Origin: Candidatus Gastranaerophilales bacterium
GTDB taxonomy: Bacteria > Cyanobacteriota > Vampirovibrionia > Gastranaerophilales > Gastranaerophilaceae
Assembly: GCA_944327225.1 (NCBI GenBank)
Contig: CALVGZ010000007.1
Coordinates: forward strand, 1-64,000
Direction: 5' to 3'
DNA: 64,000 nucleotides
The position numbers and the translations under genes were made by a program. This document shows, piece by piece, positions 33,811 to 43,246 of this stretch. Below the pieces are notes generated by a model. The model was not told the origin of the DNA. It ran no database searches and saw only the letters and a list, made by a program, of their open reading frames with translations. Within the stretch, counting starts at the first letter, position 1, and every line of letters begins with the position of its first letter.

Positions 33811-34380
33811 ATGGCAAAAAATAAAGCAAAACTAATAATTTTTACAGGTCCTTCGGGTGTTGGCAAAGGAACAATTTTAGCTGATTTTTTTAAAAAAGTA
33901 GATAATAACATTGTCTACTCCATCTCAAATACTACAAGAAAGCCCAGAGATGGCGAAATTAACGGAATGCACTACTTCTTTATTTCAAGAGAAGAATTCG
34001 AAAAATTAATAAAAGAAAATGCTTTTTTGGAATATGCAAACTATAGCGGAAATTATTACGGAACAAGTAAAAAATTTGTCGAAGAAAAACTAAAAGAAGG
34101 AAAAAGCGTTCTTCTTGAAATTGAGCTCCAAGGTGCATTACAAGTAATTAAAAAATGTCCGCAAGCCGTAACCGTTTTTATTAAACCACCAAGCTTTGAA
34201 GAACTTGAAAAACGACTAAGAGGCCGCCACAGTGAAAGCGAAGAAGCGATCCAAAAAAGACTTATTACAGCAAAAGAAGAACTAAATAATGCAAACAAAT
34301 TCCATTATGTAATAGAAAATAAAATAGTAAATGAAGCAGTGGATGAATTAATTAAAATCTATAACAAGGAAACAAGATGA
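33811..34380 (+). CDS. gmk: Guanylate kinase
   Basis: It converts GMP to GDP with ATP. The 189-residue protein has the P-loop FTGPSGVGKGT, the GMP-binding SNTTRKPRDGEINGMHYFF and FLEYANYSGNYYGT, and RLRGRHSESEEAIQKRL for the lid. It is the first gene of a unit with coaBC, overlapping it by 4 bp (ATGA). A near-identical arrangement (gmk then coaBC, sometimes with rpoZ between) occurs in many bacteria; rpoZ is missing here. Confidence 0.96.
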   Translation: MAKNKAKLIIFTGPSGVGKGTILADFFKKVDNNIVYSISNTTRKPRDGEINGMHYFFISREEFEKLIKENAFLEYANYSGNYYGTSKKFVEEKLKEGKSVLLEIELQGALQVIKKCPQAVTVFIKPPSFEELEKRLRGRHSESEEAIQKRLITAKEELNNANKFHYVIENKIVNEAVDELIKIYNKETR

Positions 34381-35546
34381 ATAAAAATATATTAATTGGA
34401 ATAACATCGTCCATTGCATCATATAAAATATATGAGCTAATCAGACTTTATAAAAAAAATGGTTTTAATGTAAAAGTAGTTCTAACAAATAATGCACTTA
34501 ATTTTGTATCTCCGCTTATATTAGAGACATTATCGGAAAATGAAGTTTACTATGAACAATTTAAACCAAGAAATAATGTTGAACACATCAGCCTTGTGGA
34601 CTGGGCGGATATTTTTGTTGTAGCACCTGCAAGTGCAAACACTATTTCAAAATTTACACATGGAATTTCAGACAATTTATTATGCAGTATATTTTGTGCA
34701 TACATTTCAACCAAAAAACCGATTTTAATTGCTCCCGCTATGAACACAAATATGTGGAACAATCCTTTTATACAAGAAAATATTAAAAAACTAAAAACGC
34801 AAAATATAGATTTTATTAATCCGGAAAATGGATTTCTCGCTTGCAAAACAAATGGCACAGGAAGACTGGCAAATATAGAAATAATTTTTGAAAAAACCCT
34901 AAGAAACCTTTTTCAAAATAAAAAATATAATAATAAAAAAATTATAATAACACTGGGCGGAACAAAAGAATCAATTGACAATGTTCGTTGTATAAGCAAC
35001 TATTCATCAGGAAAAATGGGAATATCATTATGTAAATGGGCATACAGATTAGGTTTCGACGTTTTAGCTATTTCTACAATCGAACTTAACAATGTTCCTT
35101 ATGAACATATTATAATAAATTCTGCCGACGAAATGCTGAAAGAAATCCAAAAAAATGATTTCAATATATTAATTATGGCAGCTGCTGTATGTGATTTTAA
35201 AGTAAAAAATAAATCAAATAAAAAACTTATAAAAGAAAATATAAAAGAAGAATTTGCCTTAGAACTCGTAAAAAATCCTGATATAATAAAAACAATATCT
35301 GAAAACAAAAAAGAAAACCAAAAAATAATAGGATTTTGTTTAGCCGATGAAGACTTTATTAATCGTGCAAAAACTAAGCTGGAAAACAAAAAACTTGATT
35401 TTATTGTTGCAAATGAAATAAAAATCGCACTAAACACAGATAAAAACAAAGTTACAATTATTGAAAAAAGTGGTAGAATTATAAATATAGACTTAGACAC
35501 AAAAGACAATATTGCTAGAAAAATTTTGGAGGTCGTTTGTGATTAA
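34377..35546 (+). CDS. coaBC: CoaBC phosphopantothenoylcysteine synthetase/decarboxylase
   Basis: A bifunctional enzyme of coenzyme A synthesis, 389 residues. The N-terminal flavin decarboxylase shows GITSSIASYKIYELI, the active-site His region (NNVEHISLVDWADIFVVAPASANT), PAMNTNMW and the Cys segment GFLACKTNGTGRLA. The C-terminal synthetase begins at ITLGGTKESIDNVRCISNYSSGKMG. It starts with ATGA overlap from gmk and ends 8 bp into the next gene. Identification is solid. Confidence 0.94.
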   Translation: MNKNILIGITSSIASYKIYELIRLYKKNGFNVKVVLTNNALNFVSPLILETLSENEVYYEQFKPRNNVEHISLVDWADIFVVAPASANTISKFTHGISDNLLCSIFCAYISTKKPILIAPAMNTNMWNNPFIQENIKKLKTQNIDFINPENGFLACKTNGTGRLANIEIIFEKTLRNLFQNKKYNNKKIIITLGGTKESIDNVRCISNYSSGKMGISLCKWAYRLGFDVLAISTIELNNVPYEHIIINSADEMLKEIQKNDFNILIMAAAVCDFKVKNKSNKKLIKENIKEEFALELVKNPDIIKTISENKKENQKIIGFCLADEDFINRAKTKLENKKLDFIVANEIKIALNTDKNKVTIIEKSGRIINIDLDTKDNIARKILEVVCD

Positions 35547-36276
35547 AACGGATTATATTATTTCAAAAATTGAAAAATACGCATCTCTTGAACTTGCCGA
35601 ATCATGGGATAACTCAGGTTGGCAAATAAATCTTGAGCACGACTACACCAATAAAGTTTTGGTTGCTCTTTCTTTTACCAGAGATGTTCTAGAACAGGCG
35701 GTTACAAACGATTGCGACTTAATAATTACGCACCATCCTTTAATTTTTAATTCAATTAAAAAAATAGATAATTCTCTTATAACAGAAGCCATAAAAAATA
35801 ATATTTGCGTATACAGTGCACACACAAACCTTGATAAAACCTATGGTTCCACAACTGACGCACTTTGCGGAGTTTTAGGACTTCAAAATCTTATCACAGT
35901 TGACGACTATATTAAAATTTCACATTTAAAAGATGAATTTGCTCTGGAACAAATGATTAAAAATATAAAACAAGCATTAAATCTGGAACATTTAAAGCTA
36001 ATTAATCCCAATAATATAGATATAGTTAAAAATGTGGCTGTTTGTGCCGGTGCTGGCGGAAGTTTCATTGATAAACTAAAAAATTATGATATAGATTTAT
36101 ATATAACAGGAGACATTAAATTCCACAAAGCACTTGAGGTTGAAGGTTTTGCAGTAGCAGACATAGGGCATTTTGAATCAGAATTGCCTGTTTTGCCGCT
36201 TATACAAGGCTTAATTGCCAAAACAAAAGTTGAAGTTATAATAGCCAAGGAAGAAAAACCCTGGACAGTTGTTTAA
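35539..36276 (+). CDS. Nif3-like dinuclear metal centre protein
   Basis: A member of the Nif3/YbgI (DUF34) family, often annotated as a GTP cyclohydrolase I-type hydrolase, function still debated. The 245 residues have the metal ligands in ITHHPLIF, AHTNLDKTYGSTTDALC and IGHFESELPVLP with ITGDIKFHKALE. The GTG at 35539 is preferred because GGAGG lies 6 nt upstream; the open frame extends a further 27 bp into coaBC. Its position in the gmk-coaBC-aroC run is of unknown significance. Confidence 0.88.
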   Translation: MIKTDYIISKIEKYASLELAESWDNSGWQINLEHDYTNKVLVALSFTRDVLEQAVTNDCDLIITHHPLIFNSIKKIDNSLITEAIKNNICVYSAHTNLDKTYGSTTDALCGVLGLQNLITVDDYIKISHLKDEFALEQMIKNIKQALNLEHLKLINPNNIDIVKNVAVCAGAGGSFIDKLKNYDIDLYITGDIKFHKALEVEGFAVADIGHFESELPVLPLIQGLIAKTKVEVIIAKEEKPWTVV

Positions 36277-36285
36277 GAGGATAAA

Positions 36286-37410
36286 ATGGCAATACGTTTT
36301 TTAACATCCGGAGAATCACACGGGGAAAAGTTAAACGCAATAATAGAAGGAATCCCATATGGCTATGAGCTGGATTTTGACTTTATAAATTCTGAGCTTG
36401 CGTCACGCCAGCAAGGTTGCGGCAGAGGCGGAAGAATGAAAATTGAAAAGGATACAATTAAAATACTCTCGGGTGTGCGTTTTTCAACAACAACAGCAAG
36501 TCCAATCGCACTCGAAATTGAAAACAAAGATTGGCAAAATTGGATATATCCAATGAGTGTTGAAAAAATTAATTTTAATAAGGTTAATGCAAAATTAAAA
36601 AAAGAAATCGAAGAAAAAATAAACGATAAAAAAATTACAAAATTAAGACCCGCTCACGCAGATTTAGCAGGAACAATTAAATACGGTTTTGACGATATAA
36701 GATATGTTCTTGAACGCTCAAGTGCAAGAGAAACCGCGACTAGAGTAGCAGTTGGTGCAATTTGCCAAAATATCTTAAAATATTACGACATTTCATTCAT
36801 TTCTGAAATTATTTCAATAGGGCTATGTAAAGACAAAAATAACTTTGAAAATTACATAAAAGATTTTCAAAAAGAAGGAGATTCCTTAGGGGGGGTTATT
36901 AAAATAACAATAAAAAATCCGCCTGTAGGATTAGGAAGCTTTAATCATTGGGACAACAGACTTGATGGCAAACTGGCACAAGCAATGATGTCTATTCCTG
37001 CTGTAAAATGTGTTGAAATCGGTCTCGGGAAAGAATATGCGAAATACTCCGGACATCAATCTCACGATGAAATCTTCGAAGAAAACGGAAAAATTTATCA
37101 TAAAACAAATAACTCGGGTGGGATAGAAGGCGGCATGTCAAACGGAGAAGATATAATACTCAAAATTGCAATGAAACCTATTCCAACAATGAAAAAAGCA
37201 CTTAATAGCATAGAAATTAAGACACATAAAAAAACAAAAGCACATTTTGAAAGAGCAGATAATTGTGCCGTTGAAGCCTGCGGAACAGTTGCAAGAAATA
37301 TGGCAGCCATAATAATACTTGATGCTTTTCTTGATAAGTTTGGTAAAGATTGCAAACGAGATATAGATTTAGCTTTTCAAAATTATCAAAAGAGGATAAA
37401 TGAAACATAA
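36286..37410 (+). CDS. aroC: Chorismate synthase
   Basis: The last enzyme of the shikimate pathway, converting EPSP to chorismate using reduced FMN. The 374-residue protein has FLTSGESHGEKLNAIIEGIP at the start, RQQGCGRGGRMKIEKD, RPAHADLAGTIKYGFDDIR with ERSSARETATRVAVGA, and KIAMKPIPTM. The ribosome binding site is AGAGGA. It overlaps aroK by 11 bp; with aroB after it, three shikimate genes run consecutively. Confidence 0.96.
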   Translation: MAIRFLTSGESHGEKLNAIIEGIPYGYELDFDFINSELASRQQGCGRGGRMKIEKDTIKILSGVRFSTTTASPIALEIENKDWQNWIYPMSVEKINFNKVNAKLKKEIEEKINDKKITKLRPAHADLAGTIKYGFDDIRYVLERSSARETATRVAVGAICQNILKYYDISFISEIISIGLCKDKNNFENYIKDFQKEGDSLGGVIKITIKNPPVGLGSFNHWDNRLDGKLAQAMMSIPAVKCVEIGLGKEYAKYSGHQSHDEIFEENGKIYHKTNNSGGIEGGMSNGEDIILKIAMKPIPTMKKALNSIEIKTHKKTKAHFERADNCAVEACGTVARNMAAIIILDAFLDKFGKDCKRDIDLAFQNYQKRINET

Positions 37411-37906
37411 AAAAATTGCACTCATCGGAATGATGGGAAGCGGAAAAACAACAATAGCTAAGGAACTAAGCAAATTAACAAATATAAAACTTTATGAAGC
37501 AGACGATATTTTTGAAAAAAAATATCAAATGACAATAAAAAATTTTTTTAAATATTATGGAGAAGAAAAGTTCAGAGAAAAGGAAAATGAAATATTAAAA
37601 GAAATCATAAAAAATGAAAACTTTATTATTTCAACAGGCGGAGGAGTTATATTAAATCAAAAAAACAGAGAAATACTTTTTAATGAAAATATTAAAACTA
37701 TATACCTCAAAACAACTCCTGATACGATATTCAAAAGAATCAAAAACGATAAAAAAAGACCCTTGTTACTGGTAAAAAATCCAAAAGGAAAAATTGCAGA
37801 AATTTTAAACGAAAGAGAAAAACATTATAATAAAGCACATATAATAATAGAAACCGATAACAGAAAAATCAAAGAAATAATAGCAGAAATAAACGAAAAA
37901 TTATGA
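37400..37906 (+). CDS. aroK: Shikimate kinase
   Basis: It phosphorylates shikimate with ATP. The 168-residue protein has the P-loop GMMGSGKTTIAKEL, the Asp in YEADDIFEKKYQ, the substrate arginine region EKFREKENEIL, STGGGVIL and the lid KKRPLL. It overlaps aroC by 11 bp and aroB by 4 bp, so the three are one operon. The residues needed for activity are present. Confidence 0.94.
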   Translation: MKHKKIALIGMMGSGKTTIAKELSKLTNIKLYEADDIFEKKYQMTIKNFFKYYGEEKFREKENEILKEIIKNENFIISTGGGVILNQKNREILFNENIKTIYLKTTPDTIFKRIKNDKKRPLLLVKNPKGKIAEILNEREKHYNKAHIIIETDNRKIKEIIAEINEKL

Positions 37907-38964
37907 AAAAAATATATATAAAAACTTCTGAAAACAATCAAAGCGAAATCATAATTCAAAATGATTTATCAAAAAAAATACAAGAAATTATAGATATTAG
38001 AGATTGTTTCCTTATAACCAATACTAAAATCGCAAAATTATACCCTGAAATACTATATAAATTCAACGAAAGAAAAATTGTAATAATAAAAGATGGAGAA
38101 AAATATAAAAATTTTAAAACGTGCAACTTTATTTTAAATAAATTATTAGAAGAAAAAATAGAAAGAAAAGATTGTATCGTTGCTCTTGGCGGCGGTGTCG
38201 TGGGTGACATTGCAGGATATTGTGCAAGTGTCATTTTAAGAGGAGTTAAATTAATACAAATCCCGACAACCCTTCTTGCGATGTGCGATTCTTCAATAGG
38301 AGGAAAAACAGGGTACAACAGTCCTTTTGGAAAAAACTTAATAGGCACTTTTTATTTAGCAGACAAAGTTTTAATTGACCCTATATTCTTAAATACTTTA
38401 GATGAATTTAATTACAAATGCGGTTTGGGTGAAATTTTAAAATACGCATTTATTGAAAAATCCTGTAAATGCGGACAATTTTATAATTTGGAAAATATTT
38501 TAACAATTAATCAAACAAAAGACGTTAGAAATGAAATGACTGAAATAATCAGCTGCTGTGCTTCCTTAAAAGCAAACGTGGCAACACTTGATAAAAAGGA
38601 AAATAATTTAAGAAAAATATTAAACTTTGGACATACATACGCACACGCTTTTGAAACATACCTGAAATATAAAAAGCTCTCCCATGGCCAAGCAGTAAGT
38701 TACGGTATAAAATGTGCAAACAAATTGTCGTATAAACTAGGGAAAATCGATAAAGAATACTATGATAAAATAAATTTTTTAATTGATAAATTCTCTCTAA
38801 CTAACAAAAAAATTAAATTTAAAAAAGAAAAAATCATTGAACTAATGATGCATGACAAAAAAGTACAAAATAAAAAAATTAACTTGCTGCTTCCAACTGC
38901 CCCTCTTGAAGTTGAGCTTTTTGATAATATAGATTTGCCTTTGCTTGAAGCTTCTTTGCCTTAG
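37903..38964 (+). CDS. aroB: 3-dehydroquinate synthase
   Basis: It makes 3-dehydroquinate from DAHP using NAD and a metal. The 353-residue protein has VALGGGVVGDIAGYCAS, IPTTLLAMCDSSIGGKTGYN, CGLGEILKYAFI and LNFGHTYAHAFET with SHGQAVSYGIK, which supply the metal and nucleotide ligands. The C-terminus (INLLLPTAPLEVELFD) is typical of the family. The last 86 bp overlap the convergent TPR gene in antisense. Confidence 0.95.
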   Translation: MKKIYIKTSENNQSEIIIQNDLSKKIQEIIDIRDCFLITNTKIAKLYPEILYKFNERKIVIIKDGEKYKNFKTCNFILNKLLEEKIERKDCIVALGGGVVGDIAGYCASVILRGVKLIQIPTTLLAMCDSSIGGKTGYNSPFGKNLIGTFYLADKVLIDPIFLNTLDEFNYKCGLGEILKYAFIEKSCKCGQFYNLENILTINQTKDVRNEMTEIISCCASLKANVATLDKKENNLRKILNFGHTYAHAFETYLKYKKLSHGQAVSYGIKCANKLSYKLGKIDKEYYDKINFLIDKFSLTNKKIKFKKEKIIELMMHDKKVQNKKINLLLPTAPLEVELFDNIDLPLLEASLP

Positions 38965-40387
38965 CAGAATTTCCTAATTTTTCCATTACTAAAGCAGCTT
39001 GCTCGTAATTATAAGCAATTTGTTCATAACTTTCTTGAGTGGAAGAAAAAATCATTAAAGCATTCTTGTATCCGCTTAAAGCTTTTTCATTGTCACCAAC
39101 ATATTGGTAATTTTGAGCACCATCAGAATATGTATTTGCAATCAGACTATCATTATTACTGCCCTGTGCAACATCATACGCTAAAACTGTATAATCATCA
39201 GTATTTTTAGAATCAAACTGTTTTGCATATAACCCAGCTATACTGGTTAAAGCTCTGGTTTGAATATTCGGATTTTCCGCTTCTCCGCTATAAGCAACCG
39301 CAGACAGGTAATTATTCAAAGCAGGAGAAAACTCACCAAATTCATCGTAAATAGACCCTGAACGGAAAAAAGCCTGTGACTTCAAATTAAGCTCTTGTGC
39401 TTTAGTTGCTTGCCAATAATCCCTTAAAGCAAAATCAACATAATCATAATCATCAAAAATTTTTCCTCTTTCAAAATGAATTGCAGCTTTTATATTTTCA
39501 TTTGAAAAATCACTATCAGATAATATTCCCAAAGCCTCATTTAAAAAATTTAAAGCATCTGTATCACCCTGATTTGTTTGAGGCATATTTTTTGCATAAA
39601 TATAAAGCTCTCTTGCTTTAATGTCGGCTTCACTCAAAGGTGCAAACGGAGTATTTAACGGTTGAGTACTTGCATTATCGGTATTTTCACCTATCTCAAG
39701 CTCGTTTTCAATTTCAATATTTTCAGGTTCTCTAACTTGACTATCGCTAGTTATATATGGTTGCAAAGCACTCGACTCTTCGGTTTCTTCAACAATAGTC
39801 TCTTTGTCCGGAATCTCAAGATTGGCTTTTTCTTGAACTTTTTCAGCTGGAGTTAAAACAAAAGACTGTGCCTTGGACTTTTCAATTTTTTCTTTAGCCT
39901 TTTGAGGAAATTCAAGTAAAAAATCAGGATTTATTTCATCAGGGTCAGCTTTTAAATTAATTTTTTGCAAAAATAAAGCATCAATCCAGCCTTCAACAAC
40001 ATTAGAAGGCTTATTCAAACTTTTTGCAATAAAATTGTCGGAAATTTTTGAAGCATTTTTTAAATTTGCAATTATAATGTCACGAGACGGATTTTCTTTA
40101 TGAGATTCTTTTTCAACAAGATTTAAATATGTTGAAACCTCTTCTCTAACATCATCCGGAGCATTAATTGCAAGTATAGTATTTCTGAAATCCATAAGAA
40201 CTTGAGAAATATTTATTTGCCCCTTTGTGTAGTCTATTGCAACTTTGCTTCCGTTTGGAAAAGTATTTTGCTTCTTGTTCTCATCCGAAACAGCAAAACT
40301 ATCAGGCTTTTCAGAACCTGAATTTCCTGCGTTATATTGATTATGCTTTCTGTAATTTATATTTATAGGATAAATCGAATTATACAA
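38879..40387 (-). CDS. TPR-repeat protein
   Basis: A 502-residue protein: the first 170 residues hold an unfamiliar N-terminal region (KVAIDYTKGQINISQVLMDFRNTILAIN). A Glu/Pro-rich disordered linker follows (about 170-260), then a C-terminal array of tetratricopeptide repeats (AAIHFERGKIFDDYDYVDFALRDYWQATKAQ split at about 310-345, NPNIQTRALTSIAGLYAKQF, QIAYNYEQAALVMEKLGN). It starts at a TTG with GAGG 7 nt upstream. Its 3' end covers the last 86 bp of aroB in antisense. It is probably a scaffold; the partner is unknown. Confidence 0.7.
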   Translation of the reverse strand: MYNSIYPININYRKHNQYNAGNSGSEKPDSFAVSDENKKQNTFPNGSKVAIDYTKGQINISQVLMDFRNTILAINAPDDVREEVSTYLNLVEKESHKENPSRDIIIANLKNASKISDNFIAKSLNKPSNVVEGWIDALFLQKINLKADPDEINPDFLLEFPQKAKEKIEKSKAQSFVLTPAEKVQEKANLEIPDKETIVEETEESSALQPYITSDSQVREPENIEIENELEIGENTDNASTQPLNTPFAPLSEADIKARELYIYAKNMPQTNQGDTDALNFLNEALGILSDSDFSNENIKAAIHFERGKIFDDYDYVDFALRDYWQATKAQELNLKSQAFFRSGSIYDEFGEFSPALNNYLSAVAYSGEAENPNIQTRALTSIAGLYAKQFDSKNTDDYTVLAYDVAQGSNNDSLIANTYSDGAQNYQYVGDNEKALSGYKNALMIFSSTQESYEQIAYNYEQAALVMEKLGNSAKAKKLQAKANLYYQKAQLQEGQLEAAS

Positions 40388-40625
40388 TTCAAGACCTCAA
40401 TGCTTTCCCCAAAAGTATTATAAAAAAAAATATAAGTCCTTTAGTCATACAAATGGATTAAAAATCAGCTTTCATACAACAATAATTTAACAATTTTTTA
40501 TAAAAAATCAATTTTCCATGCTTATTTTCAAGAAAAACGTATATTTTTTTTACAATACTTAAAAAAAAGAAGATTTAAAGCATGGTTTTGATTATAATGT
40601 TAGTGTATTACTTAGGAGTAGATAA

Positions 40626-40754
40626 ATGCCCCAATATGTTTTTAAAATGAAAAAAGGCGAACTGGAGATAGAATTTTCATCTGACGATGCCGAGTTTGTT
40701 GAACAACAGCTTGAAAAATGGCGCGAAGAAATCTTAAAAAAACACGCACAATAG
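40626..40754 (+). CDS. Small 42-residue protein, twin of the next gene's N-terminal domain
   Basis: A short gene (42 codons) with a strong AGGAG (40614-40618) 7 nt before its ATG and a TATAAT box at 40593-40598. The protein starts MPQYVFKMKKGELEIEFSSDD, then helical FVEQQLEKWREEI. The strand-strand-helix pattern parallels the first 45 residues of the gene at 40767 (YNIKIKSQKSEFILESNDKN). It lies 12 bp before it and is likely cotranscribed with it. Confidence 0.65.
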   Translation: MPQYVFKMKKGELEIEFSSDDAEFVEQQLEKWREEILKKHAQ

Positions 40755-40766
40755 AATTAGGAAAAA

Positions 40767-42131
40767 ATGTATTACAATATCAAAATAAAATCGCAAAAAA
40801 GCGAATTTATACTCGAATCCAACGATAAAAATGTTACGCAAAGAGAAATGGATATATATTTTGCGTACATTTTTAATGCAAGCGAAGAATTTAAATCAAA
40901 AATTAAAAAAGTTGAAATAAATAATACAAACCTAAAATCAATAGAAGAAATTGAAAAATTGGCAAACGAACGTAATAACGAAATACAATACTCAAAATTT
41001 CAAGATGAAAATCATATAGCCGAAATAATGCCAAAAGAAATAGATCAAACGCAAAAAAATACACAACCCGAAGTTTTGTTAGAACAAAATGAAATTAATA
41101 TTGAACATAAAAACTGTACAATTAATGAAAAGCAAGAACCAATCGAGCAAACAAATCAAACGCAAAAAAATATAGCATCTGAATATAAAAATTACAATGT
41201 TGAAATTAAAAATGACACAAATAATAATTTAATAGAAACTGAAACAAAACAAGAAAAAACAAATATTGAACAAACAAAAAAAAGCAATATAGAAGAAATA
41301 ATAGAACTAGCACGAAACAAAATAGACTCAACTGATTTGTCAGTTAAAAGTATACTTGATTCAATTAACGGAGATGAAATCTCTCAAGAAGATGATAATA
41401 TAATCAAATTTGATATAAAAGAAGAAATAAAATCACAACCAATAAAAATAGAAAATACGCAAGAAAAAGAAATATACCACGGCAATAATCAAAACAATGT
41501 AGACAACATTTTTTCATCATTCGAAAATATGCAAAACAAAGAAAATTCAAATAAACAAGAAATAACAATTACAACACTAAATGAAGCTTTAGAAAAAAAT
41601 GAATCTATTCAAAAAGCAGATGAAATTAAAATAATTTCACAAAATCCGACATCACTTGACAATCAAAATACAACACAAAAAGAAAATACGACAGAAATAC
41701 AAGAAAAAATAGAATTACCTTTAGACGAAATCAAAATAGATATTTTAGGCGAAAATCAATTGCCCGAAAACAAACAAGAAACCGATATAATATTACAAAA
41801 CAATAAAAATATTGAAACAAGCAATGAAATCAAAGGTCCAATATTAGACTTTACTTTATTTCTTTCCGGTTTTGGTGCAAATGAAATACTGGACGAATTT
41901 TTAATATGTGCATACTATATAAAAAATATGCTGCACGAAGAAAACTTTTCAATGAAATTTATAAATTCAAAAATTTTTCCCGCAACTGGAAAGATAGCTG
42001 ACATGTCAATAATAGAAGCACTAATTAGAGAAGGATACATAAGCACCATAAATATTGATGGTATAATTAAGTATACAATAACCAAACAAGGTGAAGAATA
42101 TTTTGCTTCAAAATTTCAAAACAAAACGTAA
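40767..42131 (+). CDS. Hypothetical protein with small N-terminal domain, disordered linker and C-terminal winged-helix-like domain
   Basis: A 454-residue protein. Residues 1-50 form a small domain similar to the 42-residue protein next door. Residues about 60-355 are a long low-complexity Glu/Asn/Gln/Thr-rich linker. The C-terminal 95 residues (ILDFTLFLSGFGANEILDEFLICAYYI, then MSIIEALIREGYISTINIDGIIKYTITKQGEEYF) look like a winged helix. The ribosome binding site is TTAGGA. Its function is unknown; a regulatory or adaptor role is guesswork. Confidence 0.65.
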   Translation: MYYNIKIKSQKSEFILESNDKNVTQREMDIYFAYIFNASEEFKSKIKKVEINNTNLKSIEEIEKLANERNNEIQYSKFQDENHIAEIMPKEIDQTQKNTQPEVLLEQNEINIEHKNCTINEKQEPIEQTNQTQKNIASEYKNYNVEIKNDTNNNLIETETKQEKTNIEQTKKSNIEEIIELARNKIDSTDLSVKSILDSINGDEISQEDDNIIKFDIKEEIKSQPIKIENTQEKEIYHGNNQNNVDNIFSSFENMQNKENSNKQEITITTLNEALEKNESIQKADEIKIISQNPTSLDNQNTTQKENTTEIQEKIELPLDEIKIDILGENQLPENKQETDIILQNNKNIETSNEIKGPILDFTLFLSGFGANEILDEFLICAYYIKNMLHEENFSMKFINSKIFPATGKIADMSIIEALIREGYISTINIDGIIKYTITKQGEEYFASKFQNKT

Positions 42132-42140
42132 GGTAAAACA

Positions 42141-42716
42141 TTGAACTATATTTTTATTTTTTTAATCTTAATTTCGTTTATTTGTGCCATTATAAATAAC
42201 AAAATGGATATAGTCGTGGATGAACTGCTAAAATCTAGTCAAAGAGCCGTGGAGATCGCCTTGGGTTTAATTGGAATTATGGGATTTTGGCTTGGCATAA
42301 TCAATATCGCAAAAAAATCCGGACTAATTGATATTTTTTCAAAACTAATTAAAAAAACTTTGCTTTTGATTTTTCCGGATTTGAAAGAAAATAATGAAGC
42401 AATTTCAAATATTGCACTAAATATAACAGCAAATGCAATGGGCTTAACAAATGCTGCAACTCCTTTTGGAATTAAAGCAATGGAAAATATGCAAAAAGAA
42501 AATAAGGACAAACAAAAAGCAACAAATTCTATGTGTACTTTTTTGGCAATAAATACGGCCGGTTTTCAAATAGTTCCCGCCGTTGTAATTGCAATTTTAA
42601 GTGCAGCAAAGATGAGCAATCCTTCACAAATTATTATTCCGACTTTAATTGTTACAACGATTGCATTTATTTCAGCATTATTTTTCGTAAAAATTTTGGA
42701 AAGGTTTTATAAATGA
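42141..42716 (+). CDS. spmA: SpmA-like nucleoside-recognition/gate domain protein
   Basis: A 191-residue multi-pass membrane protein related to spore maturation protein A. Motifs are SQRAVEIALGLIGIMGFWLGIINIAKKSGL, ISNIALNITANAMGLTNAATPFGIKAM, and MCTFLAINTAGFQIVPA. It starts at TTG with AAGGT upstream. It overlaps spmB by 4 bp. In sporulating Firmicutes SpmA/SpmB are needed for spore core dehydration, but homologues are common in non-sporulating bacteria, where the role is unknown. Confidence 0.85.
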   Translation: MNYIFIFLILISFICAIINNKMDIVVDELLKSSQRAVEIALGLIGIMGFWLGIINIAKKSGLIDIFSKLIKKTLLLIFPDLKENNEAISNIALNITANAMGLTNAATPFGIKAMENMQKENKDKQKATNSMCTFLAINTAGFQIVPAVVIAILSAAKMSNPSQIIIPTLIVTTIAFISALFFVKILERFYK

Positions 42717-43246
42717 TTAAAATACTTAATTCTCTTTCCATATACATAATACCATTTATGATTACGATTATTTTAATTTATGCTACATATAAAAAATCAC
42801 CTGCATACGAAAGCTTTGTTGATGGTGCAAAAGAAGGATTTAATATAGCAATTAAAATAATACCTTATCTGATTGCAATTATTGTATGTACCGCAGTATT
42901 CAGGGCAAGCGGAGCAATAGACATTTTACAAAATATTTTAAAGCCAATACTCGATTTCTTTAAAATTCCGGCCGAAACAACGATTTTAATGATAACCCGT
43001 TCATTATCAGGCTCTGCAACATTAGGAGTTTTATCTGATATAATAAATCAAACCGGAGCAAATTCCTATGCTACAAAGCTTGCTGCAGTTATAACCGGCA
43101 GCTCGGAAACAACTTTTTATGTAGCTTCAGTCTATTTTGGAGCAATTGGAATTAAAAAATTCAGACATGCTCTTTTAGCGGGGATTATGGCGGACATAGT
43201 CGGTATAATTGCGGCAATATGGATATGCTCAATTTTTTTCTTATAA
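42713..43246 (+). CDS. spmB: SpmB-like nucleoside-recognition/gate domain protein
   Basis: A 177-residue membrane protein related to SpmB. Key stretches are SPAYESFVDGAKEGFNIAIKIIPYL, IIVCTAVFRASGAIDIL, TRSLSGSATLGVLSDII, and AAVITGSSETTFYVASVYFGAIGIKK. Translation is coupled to spmA (4 bp overlap). It ends with a 6 bp overlap of the hpt gene from the opposite strand. No spore-specific genes are nearby. Confidence 0.85.
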   Translation: MIKILNSLSIYIIPFMITIILIYATYKKSPAYESFVDGAKEGFNIAIKIIPYLIAIIVCTAVFRASGAIDILQNILKPILDFFKIPAETTILMITRSLSGSATLGVLSDIINQTGANSYATKLAAVITGSSETTFYVASVYFGAIGIKKFRHALLAGIMADIVGIIAAIWICSIFFL

